Origin: a virus
Virus record (IMG/VR): IMGVR_UViG_3300043568_001227
Span: 1-64,000 of that record
Strand: one strand, 5' to 3'
Length of the DNA: 64,000 nt
In this document: positions 61,644 through 64,000 of the stretch, one piece after another
Layout of the letters: each line of letters begins with the position of its first letter
How positions within the stretch are numbered: the stretch's first letter is position 1
Position numbers and translations under genes: made by a program
The notes under the pieces: model-generated
The model's input: the letters and a program-made list of their open reading frames with translations, nothing else
What the model was told of the DNA's origin: nothing
Databases searched by the model: none

Positions 61644-61652
61644 TATAAATAC
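61644..61652 (-). promoter_or_regulatory. GTATTTATA motif, putative late promoter
   Basis: Sense-strand GTATTTATA 4 nt upstream of the preferred ATG at 61639. Confidence 0.45.
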
Positions 61653-61661
61653 TTGTAAAAC

Positions 61662-61692
61662 AAAAAAAGGGACGATTACTCGTCCCTTTTCA
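61662..61692 (-). terminator. Rho-independent terminator of the capsid gene
   Basis: Stem GGGACGA / TCGTCCC (61669-61675, 61680-61686) with flanking A/T, ending in a T run on the minus strand downstream of the stop at 61711. Confidence 0.85.
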
Positions 61693-61710
61693 TATTATTT
61701 AAGATGTTGA

Positions 61711-63582
61711 TTATCTCAATTCTCTTAAGTCGAATGTTCTAACTCCATCAACTGTGATACGTCCGTAGAAACGGTTGTTAACCATTTTCTTAGCGTAACG
61801 TGTCATAATACCTTTAATAGGTGTGAAGTTGAATGGGTTATACATTGTAGGTGTTAATTGTAATGGTACATACGGTGCGTAGATGTAACCTGTGTCTAAC
61901 AATGACGTTCCTTTATGTCCTACTAACACTGTGTTAGCTGGGAAGTAAGGGTCACGGTAAACTTGGTAACGACCTGCTAATGTTCCAACTCTTTCAATAC
62001 CCATGTTGTATTGGTCTTGCTCTGGAGACGCGTTAGATACGTGGAAGTACTCTAAATCATCAAAAATAGCCGAAATCTCAGAAGAAACTACAATCCAGTT
62101 AGCTCCACCTCTTAATGTAGATTTGTGGATTTGTGCTGACAATTGGTTAATTGCAGTAATTAATGTTTGATTCCAATCTTTTTGAGTATAAGATGTAGTT
62201 TGAGAAATTCTTCTCCATCCGTTGTAATCCCAACGTAAGTTCCATGCCGCACCTTTACGTAAATCTCTTAAGATTTCACGGTCGATTTCAGCAGCAACTT
62301 GTTCAGATAATAAAGCCGTTAATTCAGCTTCAGCATCGATGTTGTGGAATGCAGCAACGTCTTGAGCTAACTCAGGAGACCATTGTGCTCTTAATTTTCT
62401 TTCTGTAACAGATACAGTAACTGAATCTAAGTCGAAAGAAACCTCACCGATTTTATCTTCAAATTCTAATTGTTCGTAACGTCTGAACGCTGCGTAGAAT
62501 GATGTTCCTGAAGACGCTTCAGTAATAGTAGTACCTGTGTAACCATCTAAAGATGTAGAATCACAATCAGCACATACTGGACAAGATAAATCAACTTCTA
62601 AGTAGATACATCCGTTAGCGTCACATACGGTTTTAAACGAACCACCGTTACCTGCAGGGTTATTACCTGATGCCGCTGGCCAATTAGTTTGAACTGTATT
62701 ACCGTAAGAAACGATTCCTTTACCATATTGTTGAGTAACAACTCTGAACAATAATGCTCCTGTTGAAACTGTACATGGAGAACCTTCAGCAACTGTTAAA
62801 CCAGCACCTGTAAAGATAACTAAATCAGATAAGAAAGATTCTGTATCCATTTCATTACCGTCAGGTCCGATTAATTTACCAGCTCCTGTATCAGCGAAAC
62901 CACACATTTTAACAATAACTTTTCTTGTGTTACCTGAAGCAATTTCAATACCATTTGCTGGTGCACCATCATTAATAGTTGCATCAACTAATGACCCATT
63001 TGACCATGCTTGAATCAACGTACTTGCAGTGATTGCTGACCAACGACCTTTTGAATAATCGAATAAACCTGCTGGGTCTAAACCTGGTTCAGTTCCTTCG
63101 TAGAATAAGTCATAAAGGTTTTTAGCAACCGCTCCAGTTCCTGTGTAACCTGCATTTTGAGATGTTGGTCCGTTTGGTGCTCCTAGTGGTGCGTAGTGGT
63201 CTCCTGAAGATACATCACTCCATGGAGTGTTAGTACCACCTGAATACCCTTGAATTTTAGGTACAAAGAAGAATAATTTACCGATTGGTAAATTCATCGC
63301 TTGTACTGATACGATGTCATTCGCTAATAATTTAGAGAATACACGTCTTACGATAGGGAATACAACAGTTTCAAATGAACCTGAAGACCCGTCAGACGTT
63401 GCTTCGTTAATTAAGAAAGACGCTTGGTTCTCATATAACTGAGCTACGTTTTCTTTTAGGTGACCTTTAAGGCCTTCTAGGAATCCTAATTTATCCCATT
63501 TGTTGATAGTATCTTCTTTGATAACTTTAAGGTGTTTTAACCCGATGTTACCAACAAGACCTGATTCTAATAATGCTCCCAT
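61711..63582 (-). CDS. 23: Major capsid protein, gp23-like
   Basis: A 623 aa T4-type major capsid protein. A 60-residue N-terminal prosequence ends at INE/ATSDG, the expected prohead-protease site (compare T4 gp23, cut near residue 65). The core begins FETVVFPIVRRVFSKLLAND and SVQAMNLPIGKLFFFVPKI, the conserved gp23 segment. Residues about 380-430 (EFDEDKIGEVSFDLDSVTV-like pattern, RAQWSPELAQDVAAFHNIDA) and the C-terminal MTRYAKKMVNNRFYG fit the HK97-fold T4 family. Insertions with Cys pairs near residues 330-350 make it longer than T4 gp23 (521 aa). Located upstream of its own terminator. Confidence 0.9.
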   Translation of the reverse strand: MGALLESGLVGNIGLKHLKVIKEDTINKWDKLGFLEGLKGHLKENVAQLYENQASFLINEATSDGSSGSFETVVFPIVRRVFSKLLANDIVSVQAMNLPIGKLFFFVPKIQGYSGGTNTPWSDVSSGDHYAPLGAPNGPTSQNAGYTGTGAVAKNLYDLFYEGTEPGLDPAGLFDYSKGRWSAITASTLIQAWSNGSLVDATINDGAPANGIEIASGNTRKVIVKMCGFADTGAGKLIGPDGNEMDTESFLSDLVIFTGAGLTVAEGSPCTVSTGALLFRVVTQQYGKGIVSYGNTVQTNWPAASGNNPAGNGGSFKTVCDANGCIYLEVDLSCPVCADCDSTSLDGYTGTTITEASSGTSFYAAFRRYEQLEFEDKIGEVSFDLDSVTVSVTERKLRAQWSPELAQDVAAFHNIDAEAELTALLSEQVAAEIDREILRDLRKGAAWNLRWDYNGWRRISQTTSYTQKDWNQTLITAINQLSAQIHKSTLRGGANWIVVSSEISAIFDDLEYFHVSNASPEQDQYNMGIERVGTLAGRYQVYRDPYFPANTVLVGHKGTSLLDTGYIYAPYVPLQLTPTMYNPFNFTPIKGIMTRYAKKMVNNRFYGRITVDGVRTFDLRELR

Positions 63583-63614
63583 TTTTTTGGTTTTTATTAA
63601 TTTTTTAGTTTATT

Positions 63615-64000
63615 TTATTTTAATTTTGACATTAAATCTTTCATTCTTAAGAACTGAGGATTTTCGTATGTTTTAGACTCAATCAAGTTAGCCGAAGAAC
63701 CTGTTGATGGAGAACTTTGAATGGTTCTTTCCATTGATTCATTCATTGGTTGACTTGTCGTAGCCGAAAGGTCATCTTTTAATGTCTTATACAAGTTTTT
63801 AGATTCTTTAATAGTTTCAACACTATCAAAACGTCTTAAGATATTAATCTTCTCTTGTTTTGATGTCGAATGTTCTGTAAACAAACGTGTAGCATAAGCT
63901 AAGTTTGAATTAAACACTGCAACTTCGTTTAATTTATTTCTGAAAACGTTAAGTGCTTTTCTGTACTCTTCATTTTTTTCTCTAAGAACTTGTAATTCTT
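63615..64000 (-). CDS. Prohead core scaffold protein (gp22-like), 5' part outside window
   Basis: Open reading continues past the right window edge; visible sequence is the last 128 codons of the gene. It starts in the window as a charged coiled coil (ELQVLREKNEEYRKALNVFR), followed by AVFNSNLAYATRLFTEHSTS, a Ser/Thr-rich linker, and an end NPQFLRMKDLMSKL. Position immediately upstream of the capsid gene and coiled-coil content fit the T4 gp22 scaffold. The internal GTG at 63917 is not taken as a start because the frame stays open upstream. Confidence 0.65.
   Translation of the reverse strand, partial: ELQVLREKNEEYRKALNVFRNKLNEVAVFNSNLAYATRLFTEHSTSKQEKINILRRFDSVETIKESKNLYKTLKDDLSATTSQPMNESMERTIQSSPSTGSSANLIESKTYENPQFLRMKDLMSKLK

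Noticed and set aside
2011-61652. TATAAATA as classic T4 late promoters read on the opposite strand
   Set aside because: In that orientation most would transcribe antisense into the upstream gene. The sense-strand ATATTTATA reading fits gene starts consistently.
61640-61663. Upstream start at 61663 for the small minus-strand gene
   Set aside because: The extra eight residues overlap the promoter-like motif and are not like the leader of other proteins. The ATG at 61639 gives a family-like MSELRRLIKE start.
1-64000. tRNA genes, integrase, transposase, origin of replication
   Set aside because: No cloverleaf, catalytic DDE or tyrosine recombinase protein, or iteron-like repeat was seen.

Overview
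The window reads as part of a large, AT-rich, T4-like (contractile-tailed) phage genome. T4-type markers are a gp23-like major capsid protein (61711-63582, minus), the C-terminal part of a coiled-coil protein just upstream that fits the prohead core scaffold (63615-64000), a gp5-like baseplate hub OB-fold protein (52819-54399), a gp55-like late sigma factor (49539-50288) and PhoH. The host is probably a member of Bacteroidota (Flavobacterium-like). Genes mostly lack Shine-Dalgarno sequences, one small protein carries a signal peptide ending in FAQ, and TAnnTTTG -7 elements occur upstream of two genes and of a probable small RNA. No tRNA, rRNA, CRISPR array, integrase or transposase was seen.

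Layout. (1) 1-2636, minus: fibre and adhesin-like genes, starting with a collagen-like protein cut by the window edge. (2) 2729-13440, plus: nine tightly packed genes for glycosyltransferases (GT9, GT2, GT4, GT25-like), two FkbM methyltransferases and related proteins, closed by a bidirectional terminator. (3) 13472-35670, minus: the virion-surface block. It holds two giant Gly-X-Y (GSS/GTS) proteins of 3117 and 2553 aa, a LamG-like lectin protein and Thr/Pro-rich structural proteins. (4) 35721-38341, plus: small phage proteins of unknown role, one WYL-like. (5) 38454-49539, plus: a mixed operon with a second set of sugar genes (GT4, GT2, nucleotidyltransferase, DegT, SAM methyltransferase, hexapeptide acyltransferase, MaoC hydratase), plus dUTPase, a DEDD exonuclease, PhoH and a HAD-like protein. 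(6) 49539-56598, plus: late sigma factor, then baseplate/tail proteins. (7) 56720-57535, plus: two small genes. (8) 57568-64000, mainly minus: head proteins (OmpA-like, peptidoglycan-binding-like, annexin-like, MCP, scaffold), interrupted by a plus-strand pair including methylglyoxal synthase and by a probable small RNA at 61111-61227.

How the parts may work together (inference): the fibres are almost entirely Gly, Ser and Thr with essentially no proline, and they flank an operon with a GT4 / TibC-BAHT-like O-heptosyltransferase fusion. The simplest reading is that the phage glycosylates its own Ser/Thr-rich fibres, with sugars partly made or modified by the second cluster. A 9-base motif, ATATTTATA or a close variant, lies just upstream of at least 13 transcription-unit starts in the sense orientation and is a candidate late promoter for the gp55-like sigma factor. 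Several head proteins begin with short leaders ending in an L-x-E or x-x-E site, like T4 prohead-protease sites.
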